A stretch of DNA of 64,000 bases from Paucimonas lemoignei (GTDB taxonomy: Bacteria > Pseudomonadota > Gammaproteobacteria > Burkholderiales > Burkholderiaceae_D): NCBI RefSeq assembly GCF_004342585.1, contig NZ_SLZQ01000013.1:30380-94379 (forward strand), read 5' to 3'. Within the stretch, counting starts at the first letter, position 1. Every line of letters begins with the position of its first letter. Shown piece after piece: positions 10,222 to 20,094 of the stretch. The translations under genes were made by a program, and so were the position numbers. The notes under the pieces are model-generated. The model did not search any database. It had not been told where the DNA came from and saw nothing but the letters and a program-made list of their open reading frames with translations.

Positions 10222-10860
10222 TTATTTACCCGCTTCGTTTGCGAATGTCGCTGAGCGCGCATATTGCGCCGAACTATAAACGGAAGGAGAAAAACGCTGA
10301 TGCGCCATCAGGTACTCGTCGATGCGCGGATCGCGCAACACCTCTCCCTGGTCAGCCACGGCGACCTCCCGTTCCTCGGTGGCAGCAACGCCTACTACGG
10401 CAGGCACTGCAACGACCGCCGGCGCCGGCTTGGCGGCGACCATGGCCACTGCCGGGCTATTGTCACTGCCGGATTCCTTTTTTGCCACCAGCATGTGCGG
10501 TGCCGTCATGAACACTGCAGTCGCCACTGCTGCCGCTGCCATGCCCGGCATGGCCAGGCGCCGGACACGCTCGACCAGGGCAGGATGGCCGGAAGCGGCA
10601 GCCACGTTGGGCGCTGCTTGCGGTGCCAGGATCACAGGCTCCGCTTCCAGGCGTGCGGCCATGCGCGCGGAAAAACCATCGCTCAGGGTAACAGCCATGT
10701 CGTCCGAGCGCAGGATATCGCCGATCTGGTGATACAACTCCCAATCGGCGCGCGCGTCGGGATCGCGCAATGCGGCCAGCGCGACCTCGATCTGACTGTC
10801 ACTGAGTTCATCATCGGCCAATGCCGAGATCTGTTCCTGGGTTTTCTCTCTCGTTTCCAT
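10222..10860 (-). CDS. rseA: anti-sigma-E factor RseA/MucA
   Basis: RseA is a single-pass inner-membrane anti-sigma factor that holds sigma-E inactive. Residues 1-80 form the cytoplasmic sigma-binding domain (EQISALADDELSD, then WELYHQIGDILR). A hydrophobic stretch at about 107-127 is the membrane segment, and the Ala/Val/Pro-rich remainder is periplasmic. The sequence beyond the N-terminal domain is poorly conserved in the family, so recognition rests on that domain, the topology and the position between rpoE and mucB. Confidence 0.93.
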   Translation of the reverse strand: METREKTQEQISALADDELSDSQIEVALAALRDPDARADWELYHQIGDILRSDDMAVTLSDGFSARMAARLEAEPVILAPQAAPNVAAASGHPALVERVRRLAMPGMAAAAVATAVFMTAPHMLVAKKESGSDNSPAVAMVAAKPAPAVVAVPAVVGVAATEEREVAVADQGEVLRDPRIDEYLMAHQRFSPSVYSSAQYARSATFANEAGK

Positions 10861-10910
10861 AGCAGTCCGCGGTTTGCGGCCTCACTTACATTTGATAAAT
10901 ATTGATTTCC

Positions 10911-11516
10911 TTACCACCGCTTGTCAATGGCAGTGCCAAGCAATGGCCTCAATTTTTCCGCAATCGCTTCACGCGCACGGAATATCCGGCTACGCACGGT
11001 GCCTATTGGGCATCCCATGGCCTCGGCGATTTCGTCGTAGCTCAATCCTTCAATTTCGCGCAGCGTGATCGCCATGCGTAACTCTTCCGGCAGCGCATTC
11101 ATCGCCACGTTCACCGTTTCCGCAATCTGCTTGGTTGCAAGCATTGACTCGGGCGTATTGATGTCCCGCAGGTGCTCACCATCATCGAAGGTTTCTGCCT
11201 CCTCCGCATCCGCGTCGGTCGAAGTCGGCGCACGGCGGCCTTGCGTCACCAGATAATTCTTGGCCGTGTTTATCCCTATCCTGTATAGCCAGGTATAGAA
11301 GGCCGAATCTCCACGGAACTGAGGCAGGGCACGATAAGCCTTGATAAAGGCTTCCTGCACTACATCCTCGGCTTCCGCCTGGTCACGCACGAGCCGTGAC
11401 ACCAGCCTCATCAGCTTTCTCTGGTATTTGACCACCAGCAGTTCGAACGCCCTTTTATCACCACGCTGGACGCGTTCGACTAATACCTGGTCAATATCGC
11501 GTTCTGTCGTCAACAC
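10911..11516 (-). CDS. rpoE: RNA polymerase sigma-E factor (ECF)
   Basis: This ECF sigma factor directs the envelope-stress regulon. The 201-residue protein has sigma region 2 (FELLVVKYQRKLMRLVSRLV, DVVQEAFIKAYRAL) and region 4 (LREIEGLSYDEIAEAMGCPIG) with the helix-turn-helix. There is no ATG at the right place: the likely start is GTG at 11516 or the adjacent TTG at 11513, preceded by AAGGGA. A consensus-like sigma-E promoter at 11556-11581 indicates self-activation. rseA, mucB and mucD follow on the same strand. Confidence 0.97.
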   Translation of the reverse strand: MLTTERDIDQVLVERVQRGDKRAFELLVVKYQRKLMRLVSRLVRDQAEAEDVVQEAFIKAYRALPQFRGDSAFYTWLYRIGINTAKNYLVTQGRRAPTSTDADAEEAETFDDGEHLRDINTPESMLATKQIAETVNVAMNALPEELRMAITLREIEGLSYDEIAEAMGCPIGTVRSRIFRAREAIAEKLRPLLGTAIDKRW

Positions 11517-11555
11517 CCGGTCCCTTGTCTTTCACAACATGCGCGAATTAAAGTT

Positions 11556-11581
11556 ATTGACTACTGGAAATTCCAGAAGTT
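11556..11581 (-). promoter_or_regulatory. sigma-E-type promoter of rpoE
   Basis: On the minus strand a -35 GAACTT (AACTT core 11577-11581) is separated by exactly 16 nt from TCAAT (11556-11560), the spacing and core bases of the known sigma-E consensus (GGAACTT-N16-TCTAA). It lies 40 nt upstream of the rpoE start and implies autoregulation. The spacer contains a short palindrome, TGGAATTTCCA. Confidence 0.7.
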
Positions 11582-11607
11582 CAATCCCTACCGCGACGTT
11601 ACAAAAT

Positions 11608-12120
11608 TTAACGTTTTGCCTGACCATTGTGCGCGGCTATCCAGCGGCACGCAACCGACAAGCTGCGAAATTCTTCGGCACTTACACTGTCACGCAGGAT
11701 CAGGATATTTCTGATCCTTCGATCCTCGGCTTGAAGTCGCAACAACAGCAAATGCGGCCAGATAGTCGAGTCGTGCCTCAGCGTGACAACTGCAGTGCCG
11801 TTCTGGTCCTGCTGCGGCGGCTTGTCAGTACCGGCCTGGCCGCGATGAACAGTACACGTCTTATCTTCTGTCACCGTGATTTGTCCGTGCTCGGAAATAT
11901 CAATCCGCAGCGATTTTCCGCGCCAAATCAGAGCATGACTTGCCCAAACCGAAATCACGGCAAGGATCAACGCCAGTGCAACACGCCAAGCGAGAGATAG
12001 ATGAATGGTCGGCGAAATCACCAGATAGGCCGCGACGGCCACCAAGCCCAGGCAAAAGCTCCCTTGCACGATGGCAAGCCGCCTGGAAGGCATTACCACG
12101 GTAGACACCGCGATGGACAT
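11608..12120 (-). CDS. putative small membrane protein, YgfX/CptA-like
   Basis: The 170-residue product has two adjacent hydrophobic segments (about 17-35 and 45-60 from this start) followed by a soluble domain with a beta-rich pattern and HDSTIWPHLLLLRL. That layout and the position between fabF and rpoE resemble the YgfX-like membrane family (PF07254) seen upstream of or near rpoE in proteobacteria. I am not certain of the family. The start is unclear: TTG 12144, ATG 12120 and ATG 12093 are in frame and none has a good ribosome binding site. ATG 12120 is used here. Confidence 0.6.
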   Translation of the reverse strand: MSIAVSTVVMPSRRLAIVQGSFCLGLVAVAAYLVISPTIHLSLAWRVALALILAVISVWASHALIWRGKSLRIDISEHGQITVTEDKTCTVHRGQAGTDKPPQQDQNGTAVVTLRHDSTIWPHLLLLRLQAEDRRIRNILILRDSVSAEEFRSLSVACRWIAAHNGQAKR

Positions 12121-12175
12121 TAGGAAAGGAAAGAAATTCCGCAACTTTCAAAAAGAAAGTTGCGGAGAGGCGAAA

Positions 12176-13426
12176 TTAGATTTTGCCGAACACCAGGGAA
12201 CCGTTGGTTCCACCGAAGCCGAAGGAGTTTTTGACAGCGATATCGATCGCCATCGGTCGTGCAGCATTGGCGCAGTAATCCAGATCGCAGTTTGGATCCT
12301 GGTTGAAGATGTTGATGGTCGGCGGCGAGATTTGCTTGTTCACGGCCAGAACGGTGAAGACCGATTCCAGGCCGCCTGCGCCACCCAGCAAGTGACCCGT
12401 CATCGACTTCGTCGAATTGACTACCACCTTCTTGGCATGATCTCCCAGCGCGCGCTTGATTGCGACCGTTTCAGCGATATCGCCCAGCGGCGTAGATGTG
12501 CCGTGTGCATTGATATAGTTGACTTGATCCGGATTAATGCCAGCGTTTTTCATTGCGGCAATCATGCAGCGGCGCGCACCATCGCCATCTTCCAACGGCG
12601 CTGTCATGTGATGCGCATCGGCGCTCATGCCGTAACCAAGCAATTCGGCATAGATCTTGGCGCCGCGTGCCTTGGCATGCTCATACTCTTCCAGCACCAT
12701 GACACCCGCACCTTCGCCGAGCACAAAGCCGTCGCGATCCTTATCCCATGGACGGGATGCGGTCGCGGGGTCATCGTTACGCGATGACAAGGCACGGGCT
12801 GCGGCAAAGCCACCCACGCCCAACGGCGAAATGGTGGATTCGGCGCCGCCGGCGATCATGACATCGGCGTCACCATATTCAATCAGCCGTCCTGCTTCAC
12901 CGATGCAGTGCAAACCGGTGGTGCAGGCCGTCACGATCGCCAGATTCGGGCCCTTCAGTCCATATTTAATGGACAGGTGACCCGAGATCATATTGATGAT
13001 CGACGCGGGAACAAAGAAAGGAGAGACGCGGCGCGGACCACGCTTTTCCAGCTCGGCGTGAGTTTCCTCGATCATCGGCAAGCCGCCGATACCGGAACCG
13101 ACGATCACGCCGATGCGCTCGGCATTGGCTTCCGTGACTTCCAGGCCACTGTCCTGGAAAGCCTGGATGCCAGCCGCCATGCCGTAGTGGATAAACGTAT
13201 CCATCGTGCGGGCTTCCTTGCTCGACAAATACTCGTCGACATTGAATCCCTTCACTTCTCCGGCAAACGTGGTGGAAAAAGGCGTGGCGTCAAACCGAGT
13301 GATGGGGGCGATGCCAGACTTACCTTCAATCAATGCACTCCACGCATCGGTAATGGTATTACCAACGGGGGAAATGCAACCCAAGCCGGTGATGACTACC
13401 CGACGGCGTTGACGCGAGCTGCTCAA
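12176..13426 (-). CDS. fabF: 3-oxoacyl-[ACP] synthase II
   Basis: FabF elongates acyl-ACP with malonyl-ACP. The 416-residue protein has the catalytic Cys (about residue 168) in [10 protein letters not shown] and the two catalytic histidines in [12 protein letters not shown] and [14 protein letters not shown]. The start is taken as TTG at 13426: it gives an N-terminus equivalent to E. coli FabF and is preceded by AAGGAGA at 13432-13438 with 5-6 nt spacing. An in-frame upstream start at 13447 would overlap that site. It follows acpP by 29 nt. Confidence 0.97.
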   Translation of the reverse strand: MSSSRQRRRVVITGLGCISPVGNTITDAWSALIEGKSGIAPITRFDATPFSTTFAGEVKGFNVDEYLSSKEARTMDTFIHYGMAAGIQAFQDSGLEVTEANAERIGVIVGSGIGGLPMIEETHAELEKRGPRRVSPFFVPASIINMISGHLSIKYGLKGPNLAIVTACTTGLHCIGEAGRLIEYGDADVMIAGGAESTISPLGVGGFAAARALSSRNDDPATASRPWDKDRDGFVLGEGAGVMVLEEYEHAKARGAKIYAELLGYGMSADAHHMTAPLEDGDGARRCMIAAMKNAGINPDQVNYINAHGTSTPLGDIAETVAIKRALGDHAKKVVVNSTKSMTGHLLGGAGGLESVFTVLAVNKQISPPTINIFNQDPNCDLDYCANAARPMAIDIAVKNSFGFGGTNGSLVFGKI

Positions 13427-13455
13427 GCGTTTCTCCTTGCGATACAAATGTCGAT

Positions 13456-13695
13456 TTAGGCCTTGACGTGCGCCTTGGCGTAATCGATCGCTTGTTGAAC
13501 GGTGGTGATCTTCTCGGCTTGCTCGTCCGGGATTTCCATTTCGAATTCGTCTTCGAGTGCCATCACCAGTTCCACGGTGTCGAGCGAATCAGCGCCGAGG
13601 TCGTCGACGAACGAGGACTCGGTTTTGATGTCGGCTTCAGCGACGCCCAGTTGTTCAGCGACGATTTTCTTAACGCGTTGTTCGATATCGGACAT
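13456..13695 (-). CDS. acpP: acyl carrier protein
   Basis: AcpP carries growing acyl chains. The 79-residue acidic protein begins [17 protein letters not shown] and has the phosphopantetheine attachment serine in the invariant [10 protein letters not shown] motif (about residue 37). Length and sequence are typical. The ATG at 13695 is chosen over an in-frame start at 13782 because it gives the universal ACP N-terminus and lies downstream of a probable promoter at 13730-13738. It sits between fabG and fabF. Confidence 0.98.
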   Translation of the reverse strand: MSDIEQRVKKIVAEQLGVAEADIKTESSFVDDLGADSLDTVELVMALEDEFEMEIPDEQAEKITTVQQAIDYAKAHVKA

Positions 13696-13729
13696 GTTAT
13701 GGCTCCAAGTGTTTACAGAAAGTGCGCGC

Positions 13730-13738
13730 ATTTTATCA
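13730..13738 (-). promoter_or_regulatory. extended -10 promoter candidate for acpP
   Basis: On the minus strand TGATAAAAT provides a TG-N extended -10 with hexamer TAAAAT, 35 nt upstream of the acpP ATG. The -35 region is weak (TTTTTC). An extra promoter before acpP would suit its high expression relative to fabG. This is pattern recognition only. Confidence 0.45.
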
Positions 13739-13815
13739 GGTTTGCGCTTTGAAAAATCACTTTTAGTTATTTTCTCGATCATTCAAGAAAATCTGCTAAA
13801 AGCACCAAAAATTCA

Positions 13816-14571
13816 TTAACTCATGTACATGCCGCCATTCACGTGCAGCGTCGCGCCCGTGATGTAGCCGGCTTGTGGCGATGCCAGGAAGCTCACAGCA
13901 GCAGCGATATCTTCCGGCGTACCAAAACGGCCCAGAGGAATCTGCTGCTGCAAAGCGGCAATCTGCTGCTCGCTCAAGGCTTTTGTCATGTCGGTATCAA
14001 TGAAACCCGGCGCAATGCAATTGACCGTGATGTTGCGGCTGCCGATCTCGCGCGCCAGGGCGCGGCTCATGCCCGCCACGCCGGCCTTTGCAGCAGCATA
14101 GTTCATTTGACCGGGATTGCCGGCCGAACCGACGACCGACGTAATATTAATGATGCGTCCCTGCTTGGCTTTCATCATGCCGCGCAGTACAGTGCGCGAC
14201 AGACGGCCGACAGCGGTCAGGTTAGTGGCGATGACGGCATCCCACTCTTCATCCTTCATGCGCATCGCCAGTTGATCCTGGGTGATGCCGGCATTGTTGA
14301 CGAGAATCGTGACTGCGCCAAATTCTTTTTGGATGTCGTCGATGAGAGCGACACTAGCGGCAGCGTCGTTCACGTTCAGGACTGCACCTTTCCCGGCTTC
14401 CTGACCAATTTCAGCAAGATAGGCGGATATCGCCTCTGCACCAGATTCGGAAGTTGCGGTACCGATGACTTTTGCGCCCTGGCGTGCCAGTTCGCGAGCG
14501 ATTGCCCGGCCGATGCCACGCGAGGCACCTGTCACCAGCGCGACTTGATTATTCAGGTTCTGTGCAGTCAC
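13816..14571 (-). CDS. fabG: 3-oxoacyl-[ACP] reductase
   Basis: FabG reduces 3-oxoacyl-ACP with NADPH. The 251-residue SDR protein has the Rossmann motif VTGASRGIGRAIA (14-26), NNAG, the catalytic Ser in NITSVVGSAG and the YxxxK motif in MNYAAAKAG, and ends GGMYMS. The start is GTG at 14571, overlapping the fabD TGA stop by 4 nt (GTGA), so translation is coupled to fabD. Length is typical. It is a useful in-window reference for the degenerate SDR at 37514-38269. Confidence 0.97.
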   Translation of the reverse strand: MTAQNLNNQVALVTGASRGIGRAIARELARQGAKVIGTATSESGAEAISAYLAEIGQEAGKGAVLNVNDAAASVALIDDIQKEFGAVTILVNNAGITQDQLAMRMKDEEWDAVIATNLTAVGRLSRTVLRGMMKAKQGRIINITSVVGSAGNPGQMNYAAAKAGVAGMSRALAREIGSRNITVNCIAPGFIDTDMTKALSEQQIAALQQQIPLGRFGTPEDIAAAVSFLASPQAGYITGATLHVNGGMYMS

Positions 14572-15500
14572 TTTAGGGTCTCCAATACTTTTTCCAGGCT
14601 TGCCTGGTCAAACACGGCTTCGCCGACCAGGTTGCCATCGATTCGCTTGGTCAGACCTGCGAGCACCTTGCCGGGGCCGCATTCGACCACGTGCGTGATG
14701 CCGCTGGCAGCAATTTTCTGCACGGTTTCCACCCAGCGCACCGGGCTGGCAGCCTGGCGCACCAGTGCATCCTTGATCGAAGCAGGCTCAGTGACGATCG
14801 CCACATCGACGTTGTTGATCACCGGGATTTGCGGAGCCGAGAAAGTCACGCCTGCCATGTACTCGCGCAAGCGGTCCGAAGCCGGCTTCAGCAGCGAAGA
14901 ATGGAATGGCGCCGACACTGGCAGCGGCAAGGCGCGCTTGGCACCCTTGTCCTTGGCGGCCTGGCAGGCACGCTCAACGGCCTCCTTATGACCGGCGATC
15001 ACGACTTGGGCCGGTGCATTGAAGTTCACCGGCTCGACGATCTGACCTTGCGCAGCTTCAGCACAGGCGGCGCGCACGTCTTCATCCGACAGGCCGAGAA
15101 TCGCCGCCATACCGCCCTGCCCGACAGGCACGGCTTCCTGCATGGCTTGCGCACGGAAGCGCACCAGCGGTACGGCATCCTTGAATGCGATCACGCCTGC
15201 GGCAACCAATGCTGAGTACTCGCCCAGACTATGGCCGGCGACTACTGCAGGGGCAGGGCCGCCCGCAGCAATCCAGGCACGATAGGTTGCCACCGCTGCG
15301 GTCAGCATCACCGGCTGGGTATTAGTCGTCAGGTCGAGGTCTTCCTTCGGACCTTCGGCAATCAGCTTGCCAAGATCGAATTGCAAGGCGTCGGACGCTT
15401 CGGCGATGGTTTGCTCTACTGCCGCATTGCCGGCAAAACCATTCAGCATGCCGACTGCTTGCGAGCCCTGGCCGGGAAACACAAAAGCGAATTTATTCAT
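14568..15500 (-). CDS. fabD: malonyl-CoA:ACP transacylase
   Basis: FabD loads malonyl groups onto ACP. The 310-residue protein has FPGQGSQAVGM at the N-terminus, the nucleophile Ser in GHSLGEYSALVAAG, the conserved Arg in VRFRAQAMQEAVP and the catalytic His in PVSAPFHSSLL. It follows fabH by 52 nt and overlaps fabG by 4 nt. Length is typical of proteobacterial FabD. Confidence 0.97.
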   Translation of the reverse strand: MNKFAFVFPGQGSQAVGMLNGFAGNAAVEQTIAEASDALQFDLGKLIAEGPKEDLDLTTNTQPVMLTAAVATYRAWIAAGGPAPAVVAGHSLGEYSALVAAGVIAFKDAVPLVRFRAQAMQEAVPVGQGGMAAILGLSDEDVRAACAEAAQGQIVEPVNFNAPAQVVIAGHKEAVERACQAAKDKGAKRALPLPVSAPFHSSLLKPASDRLREYMAGVTFSAPQIPVINNVDVAIVTEPASIKDALVRQAASPVRWVETVQKIAASGITHVVECGPGKVLAGLTKRIDGNLVGEAVFDQASLEKVLETLK

Positions 15501-15552
15501 GTGAGTTAAGCAGGATCAGAATACCAATTCAGTCAAACACGAAACGATGCCA

Positions 15553-16539
15553 TTACATTCGCGCCAGCACCGCACCCCAGGTAAAGCCGCCGCCGACGCC
15601 TTCCATCATCACGTTCTGGCCGGGTCTGATGCGACCATCGCGCACCGCCTGATCCAGCGCCAGCGGGATTGAAGCCGCAGAGGTATTACCATGCTGGTCG
15701 ACTGTGACGACCATTTTTTCCATTGGCAAGCCGAGCTTCTTGGCTGTGCTTTGCATGATGCGGACATTCGCCTGGTGCGGCACCAGCCAGTCGAGCTGCG
15801 AGGAATCCATGCCGGCGATTTCCAGCGCCTCGTGAGCGACTTTTTCCAGGACCGATACGGCCAGCTTGAAGACAGCCTGGCCATCCATGACCAGGAAGGC
15901 GCTGCCTTCCAGCATGCCGCCGCTGGGCTTGCCAGGGACGCACAGGATTTCCGAGTGGCGGCCGTCGGCATGCAGCCTGGTGGCCAGGATGCCCGGCTCA
16001 TTCGAAGCGCTCAACACCACAGCGCCAGCACCGTCACCGAAGAGCACGCAGGTGGTGCGATCATCGAAATTCAGGATGCGCGAAAATACTTCCGCGCCGA
16101 TCACCAGCACCTTCTTGTGAGCGCCGGCCTTGATGAAATTGTCGGCGATCGTCATCGCATACGCGAATCCGGTGCAGACGGCTTGCACATCGAATGCAGG
16201 GCAGCCATTGGTGATGCCCAGCTTGCGCTGCACCACGCAGGCCGTGCTGGGAAAACCGCCGAAATGATCCGGCGTCGAAGTCGCCATGACGATCAGGTCG
16301 ATCTCATCCGGCTGCAGGCCGGCGGCATCCAGGGCGCGCTTCGCCGCTTCCACTGCCAGGTCGCTGGACTGTACGCCGGTATCGGCAAAATGGCGCGCAG
16401 CGATGCCGCTGCGGGATACGATCCACTCGTCTGAGGTTTCGATTCCCTTTTCCGCCAGTTGCGCTGCCAGATCATGATTGGTAATGCGCCGCGGAGGCAG
16501 ATAGCTGCCAGTGCCAATGATTTTGCTATACAGGCTCAT
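15553..16539 (-). CDS. fabH: 3-oxoacyl-[ACP] synthase III
   Basis: FabH starts fatty acid synthesis by condensing acetyl-CoA with malonyl-ACP. The 328-residue protein has catalytic Cys122 in [11 protein letters not shown], the His of [10 protein letters not shown] and the Asn of [10 protein letters not shown]. It lies 7 nt after plsX and upstream of fabD, the canonical plsX-fabH-fabD order. Length is normal. Confidence 0.97.
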   Translation of the reverse strand: MSLYSKIIGTGSYLPPRRITNHDLAAQLAEKGIETSDEWIVSRSGIAARHFADTGVQSSDLAVEAAKRALDAAGLQPDEIDLIVMATSTPDHFGGFPSTACVVQRKLGITNGCPAFDVQAVCTGFAYAMTIADNFIKAGAHKKVLVIGAEVFSRILNFDDRTTCVLFGDGAGAVVLSASNEPGILATRLHADGRHSEILCVPGKPSGGMLEGSAFLVMDGQAVFKLAVSVLEKVAHEALEIAGMDSSQLDWLVPHQANVRIMQSTAKKLGLPMEKMVVTVDQHGNTSAASIPLALDQAVRDGRIRPGQNVMMEGVGGGFTWGAVLARM

Positions 16540-16546
16540 GGTGGTT

Positions 16547-17626
16547 TTATTGGATGGGTGCAGGAAGGACGCTGGGGTCGGCGGAGGCCGCTTGTGCTTC
16601 GGCTTGCGGCATCAATTCAGCGATGCTGGCGGAAATACGTGCGATCAGATCGTGGGTCGCCGCATCATATGCGCGGCGAATCGCCCATTCGTATGCGTAG
16701 GCATCGGCGCCGCCATGGCTCTTGAAAACCAGTCCGCGCAGACCCAGCAGACTTGCGCCATTATAACGTGAGGGATTCAAGCGCCGCGAGATGGCTTTGA
16801 GCGCGCCGCGGGCAATCAAGGCCCCCAGCATATTCAGCGGATTACTCTTGAATTCCGCCGTCACGGCAGCCTTGAAAAAACGGCCCAGGCCTTCGGACGC
16901 CTTCAGGGCGACATTACCGACAAAACCGTCGCATACGACGATATCGGTCGTGCCTTTGAAAATATCGTCGCCTTCGACATTGCCGTAAAAATTCAGCACG
17001 CCCTTTTCGTGATCGGCGCGCAGCAACTTTGCCGTCTGCTTGACGACCTCATTGCCCTTGATGTCTTCCTCGCCGATGTTGAGCAAGCCGACGCTCGGCT
17101 TTGCCTTCCCTTCGCTGCTTGCCACCAGCGCCGAACCCATCAGCGCAAACTGATGCAAGTGATGCGGCTCGCAATCGACATTGGCGCCGAGATCCAGCAT
17201 GTAAGTCGGCTTGTCTTTCTGGTTCGGGATCAGCGTGCAGATGGCCGGACGGTCGACGCCAGGCAGGGTTTTCAGCACGTAGCGGGAAATGGCCATCAGC
17301 GCGCCGGTATTACCTGCGGAGACGCTGGCCTGGGCACGCCCATCCTTGACCAGACTTACTGCGACGCGCATCGATGAATCCTTCTTGCGACGCAAGGCAA
17401 CTTCCACCGGATCATCCATGGTCACAACTTCTTCGGCATGAAGAATGGACAGGCGGGGATGATCGAGGGCACGATGCTTTTTCAGCTCGGCACGAATTGC
17501 CTCTTCGCGCCCGACCAGGATCAATTCCGCATCCTGCTGGCGATTGACAAACGAAACGGCCGCAGGGACTGTGACCGCACAGCCGTGGTCTCCCCCCATG
17601 CAGTCGATGGATATTTTAATTGTCAT
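16547..17626 (-). CDS. plsX: phosphate acyltransferase PlsX
   Basis: PlsX converts acyl-ACP to acyl-phosphate, feeding phospholipid synthesis. The 359-residue protein begins [14 protein letters not shown], the family signature, and contains GNTGALMA and [15 protein letters not shown]. It is separated from rpmF by a strong terminator (17703-17742), so it probably has its own promoter in the 17627-17702 gap and leads the fab operon. Confidence 0.97.
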   Translation of the reverse strand: MTIKISIDCMGGDHGCAVTVPAAVSFVNRQQDAELILVGREEAIRAELKKHRALDHPRLSILHAEEVVTMDDPVEVALRRKKDSSMRVAVSLVKDGRAQASVSAGNTGALMAISRYVLKTLPGVDRPAICTLIPNQKDKPTYMLDLGANVDCEPHHLHQFALMGSALVASSEGKAKPSVGLLNIGEEDIKGNEVVKQTAKLLRADHEKGVLNFYGNVEGDDIFKGTTDIVVCDGFVGNVALKASEGLGRFFKAAVTAEFKSNPLNMLGALIARGALKAISRRLNPSRYNGASLLGLRGLVFKSHGGADAYAYEWAIRRAYDAATHDLIARISASIAELMPQAEAQAASADPSVLPAPIQ

Positions 17627-17702
17627 TGCTTTGATTCTGGCGCCACGTCTCAGATAGACCAGATGCTACGCAGCGCAAAATGACGCAATCTATCAGAAAC
17701 AC

Positions 17703-17742
17703 AAAAAGCGGCGTCGCTCTACTACGCATCACGCCGCTTTTT
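17703..17742 (-). terminator. intrinsic terminator between rpmF and plsX
   Basis: A 12-bp perfect inverted repeat pairs 17703-17714 (AAAAAGCGGCGT) with 17731-17742 (ACGCCGCTTTTT). On the minus strand the 3' arm ends in a T run. It would end most yceD-rpmF transcripts before plsX, partly uncoupling the ribosomal gene from lipid synthesis. Confidence 0.88.
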
Positions 17743-17762
17743 CATCCAAAAACAACAATGGA

Positions 17763-17945
17763 TTATTCGTCGTTCTTGGTCTTCAGGACCTTGCGACCAC
17801 GATAGTAGCCATTCGGGCTGATGTGGTGACGCAGATGGGTTTCACCGGTAGTCGGCTCGACTGCTAGGTTCGGCGCGGTCAGGTGATCGTGCGAACGGTG
17901 CATGCCGCGCTTGGATGGGGATTTCTTATTTTGCTGAACAGCCAT
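17763..17945 (-). CDS. rpmF: 50S ribosomal protein L32
   Basis: The 60-residue basic protein begins [20 protein letters not shown], the L32 signature, and contains [15 protein letters not shown]. Length is standard. Unlike L32 proteins with a zinc-ribbon C-terminal half, this copy has no cysteines, as is common in proteobacteria. It follows yceD by 97 nt and precedes a terminator. Confidence 0.98.
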   Translation of the reverse strand: MAVQQNKKSPSKRGMHRSHDHLTAPNLAVEPTTGETHLRHHISPNGYYRGRKVLKTKNDE

Positions 17946-18042
17946 GATTACTCCTAAACCTAAGATTCCAAAATTTTAACACAACTCAACGCAAACCCGC
18001 CCAAACTTGCATATGGCAAATCCGCATATTCTTATCTACTGC

Positions 18043-18543
18043 TTAACGCTTCCAATCTTTCAGCACACTGAAAGGCGAAGCTGCTTTTTCGACTTGCGCT
18101 TCCGGCTTTTCTGCCGTTTTTCCTGGACAGACATCATGCCTTGGAGATACCGGCAAGGCCAGCAATGCTTCATCTTCAATCAGGTTTGCAACATTAAACT
18201 GTAGCGAACCCGCAATGACTTCAAGCGAATCATCGTCCAGCGCCTCTTCCAGCTCATCGGCGCCCGCCTCATCCTGAGCAAGCACCAGGATTGAATTCGA
18301 TTCGACACCGAATTCGAATGGCGTTAGACAACGCTGGCACATCAACTGCACTGAACCACTTACGTTCAGCGTCAGCTGCGGATATCCCTGAGCATGCTTG
18401 CCGCCCGTAAGCGACCAGCGAATCACCCCTGCGGGAGTGAAGGCTTCCGCAGCCAACCTGGGCAATTCAGCCACAGCGAATTCGCCCTCGAGCGCCTCTC
18501 CGAGACGGCAGAATTCAAATGCATCGATCAGAATAGCTTCCAT
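18043..18543 (-). CDS. yceD: DUF177 protein YceD, 23S rRNA accumulation protein
   Basis: YceD proteins (DUF177) sit upstream of rpmF in most bacteria and have been linked to 23S rRNA accumulation. The 166-residue product has the conserved LMCQRCLTPFEF motif in the middle and an acidic segment DEAGADELEEALDDDSLEV. The ATG at 18543 is chosen because a strong sigma-70 promoter ends only about 25 nt upstream; an in-frame start at 18630 would lie upstream of that promoter. It is divergent from maf. Confidence 0.92.
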   Translation of the reverse strand: MEAILIDAFEFCRLGEALEGEFAVAELPRLAAEAFTPAGVIRWSLTGGKHAQGYPQLTLNVSGSVQLMCQRCLTPFEFGVESNSILVLAQDEAGADELEEALDDDSLEVIAGSLQFNVANLIEDEALLALPVSPRHDVCPGKTAEKPEAQVEKAASPFSVLKDWKR

Positions 18544-18570
18544 GCGCCTGACGAGTCCGGAAAACCTGCG

Positions 18571-18600
18571 ATAATAACAGGCTTTTCCTTTATTCGTCAA
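18571..18600 (-). promoter_or_regulatory. sigma-70 promoter of yceD-rpmF
   Basis: On the minus strand TTGACG (18595-18600) and TATTAT (18571-18576) are separated by 18 nt, a near-consensus pair. Predicted start of transcription is about 20 nt before the yceD ATG, which also settles the yceD start. Confidence 0.75.
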
Positions 18601-18669
18601 AGCCTTAGCGCATTGCGAGCTTACATGCATTCAATTTGTTAAGCTCTTAAGCGCATTCATCTTGCCACC

Positions 18670-19293
18670 ATGACAAACTCAACCAATAAGCCGGTGCTGC
18701 CACGCCTGATTTTGGGCTCAAGTTCCAAATATCGCCAGGAACTACTGGCGCGACTAGGATTGCCATTCGAGGTATGCAAACCGGATATCGACGAAGCTCC
18801 ACGCAATGGCGAAACGCCTGAGGCGACCGCCTTGCGCCTGGCATTGGAAAAAGCGCAAGCGGTTGCCCGGCAAAACCCTGGCGCATTGGTAATCGGTTCC
18901 GACCAGGTGGCCACGCTGGATGGGGCACAGATCGGCAAACCCGGAACGCAAGAAAAAGCTTTGCAGCAATTGCAAACCATGCGCGGCCGCCAGGTGATAT
19001 TTCATACGGCACTCTGCCTGTGGGATGACCGGAAAAGCGCGGAACGGGATGCCGCCCAAGTCGAGTGCGTGCCATCCTACGTCACTTTCCGCAATCTGCC
19101 GGATGAAGAGCTCGATGCCTATCTGCGGATCGAACAGCCTTATGATTGCGCCGGCAGCGCCAAAAATGAAGGATTGGGCATCGCCCTGCTGGAAAAAATC
19201 GAAAGCACCGACCCGACGGCCCTTACTGGCCTGCCGCTGATTGCATTAACCACCATGCTGCGCCGTGCCGGCGTGCCTTTTTTTCGTACATGA
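18670..19293 (+). CDS. Maf-family nucleotide pyrophosphatase, YceF type
   Basis: Maf/YceF proteins hydrolyse noncanonical or modified nucleoside triphosphates; the YceF subgroup prefers m7GTP. The 207-residue protein has the N-terminal LILGSSSKYRQELLARLG motif, the acidic pair in VIGSDQVA, and YDCAGSAKNEGLG near the C-terminus. Position divergent from yceD-rpmF-plsX-fab is the usual place of yceF. Its stop overlaps the next ATG by 4 nt. Substrate preference is inferred from subgroup motifs. Confidence 0.9.
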   Translation: MTNSTNKPVLPRLILGSSSKYRQELLARLGLPFEVCKPDIDEAPRNGETPEATALRLALEKAQAVARQNPGALVIGSDQVATLDGAQIGKPGTQEKALQQLQTMRGRQVIFHTALCLWDDRKSAERDAAQVECVPSYVTFRNLPDEELDAYLRIEQPYDCAGSAKNEGLGIALLEKIESTDPTALTGLPLIALTTMLRRAGVPFFRT

Positions 19294-20048
19294 CCATGGC
19301 TGGCACACTTTATTTGATACCCAATACGCTCGGCCCCGCTGATGCCGGCGCCGCCGATCCTCTGCGCGCACTGATTCCGGACGAAGTGCAAGCCATTACG
19401 GCCGGACTGGATTGCTTTATCGCGGAAAATGCCAAGACGACGCGCGCCTTTCTCAAACTGGTCGCACTTCAGCACCCGCTGGCCAAGCCGCTGCAGGAAA
19501 TTCAGATCAACGAATTGAATGTCAATACGCCCGAAGCCATGCTGCCGCAATTGCTGCAGCCGCTGCTGGAGGGCCGAAATGCCGGGCTGATCTCGGAGGC
19601 CGGCGTGCCGGCGGTGGCGGATCCGGGCGCCAACCTGGTCAGACTGGCTCATGCCCAAGGTATCCAGGTTCGCCCGCTGGTCGGCCCCTCTTCCCTGCTA
19701 CTGGCAGTCATGGCCAGCGGCCTGAATGGCCAGAGCTTCGCCTTCAATGGCTATCTGCCGGTCGATGCCGCGCAGCGCGGCAAACAGATCAAGATGCTCG
19801 AAGAGCGCTCACGGAAGGAAAAGCAGACCCAGATTTTTATTGAAACGCCCTATCGCAATGCCGCCCTGCTGGAAACATTGGCGAATACCTGTCAGCCGGG
19901 CACATTGATCTGTATTGCAACGGATTTGAGCCTCGCCTCGGAATCCATCGTGACCCGCACTGCAGCGGTCTGGAAAAAGCAATTGGCCGCAGGCAAGGCA
20001 CCGGACTTGCACAAGCGGCCAACCGTATTTTTATTTCTGGGCCAATAA
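19290..20048 (+). CDS. SAM-dependent methyltransferase of the tetrapyrrole-methylase/RsmI-like family
   Basis: The 252-residue protein shows the family pattern: N-terminal GTLYLIPNTLG, LISEAGVPAVADPGANLV (the SAM-binding loop shared with RsmI), LVGPSSLLLAVMASGL, and IFIETPYRN. It resembles RsmI (16S rRNA C1402 2'-O-methylase) but differs at the N-terminus and is the RsmI-like paralogue often paired with maf in Burkholderiales. Substrate unknown. It is translationally coupled to maf through an ATGA overlap. Confidence 0.85.
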   Translation: MTMAGTLYLIPNTLGPADAGAADPLRALIPDEVQAITAGLDCFIAENAKTTRAFLKLVALQHPLAKPLQEIQINELNVNTPEAMLPQLLQPLLEGRNAGLISEAGVPAVADPGANLVRLAHAQGIQVRPLVGPSSLLLAVMASGLNGQSFAFNGYLPVDAAQRGKQIKMLEERSRKEKQTQIFIETPYRNAALLETLANTCQPGTLICIATDLSLASESIVTRTAAVWKKQLAAGKAPDLHKRPTVFLFLGQ

Positions 20049-20094
20049 CAAGGCTTTTGACACCAGCCGTAAAATCAGCTGGCGCCAGGATGGA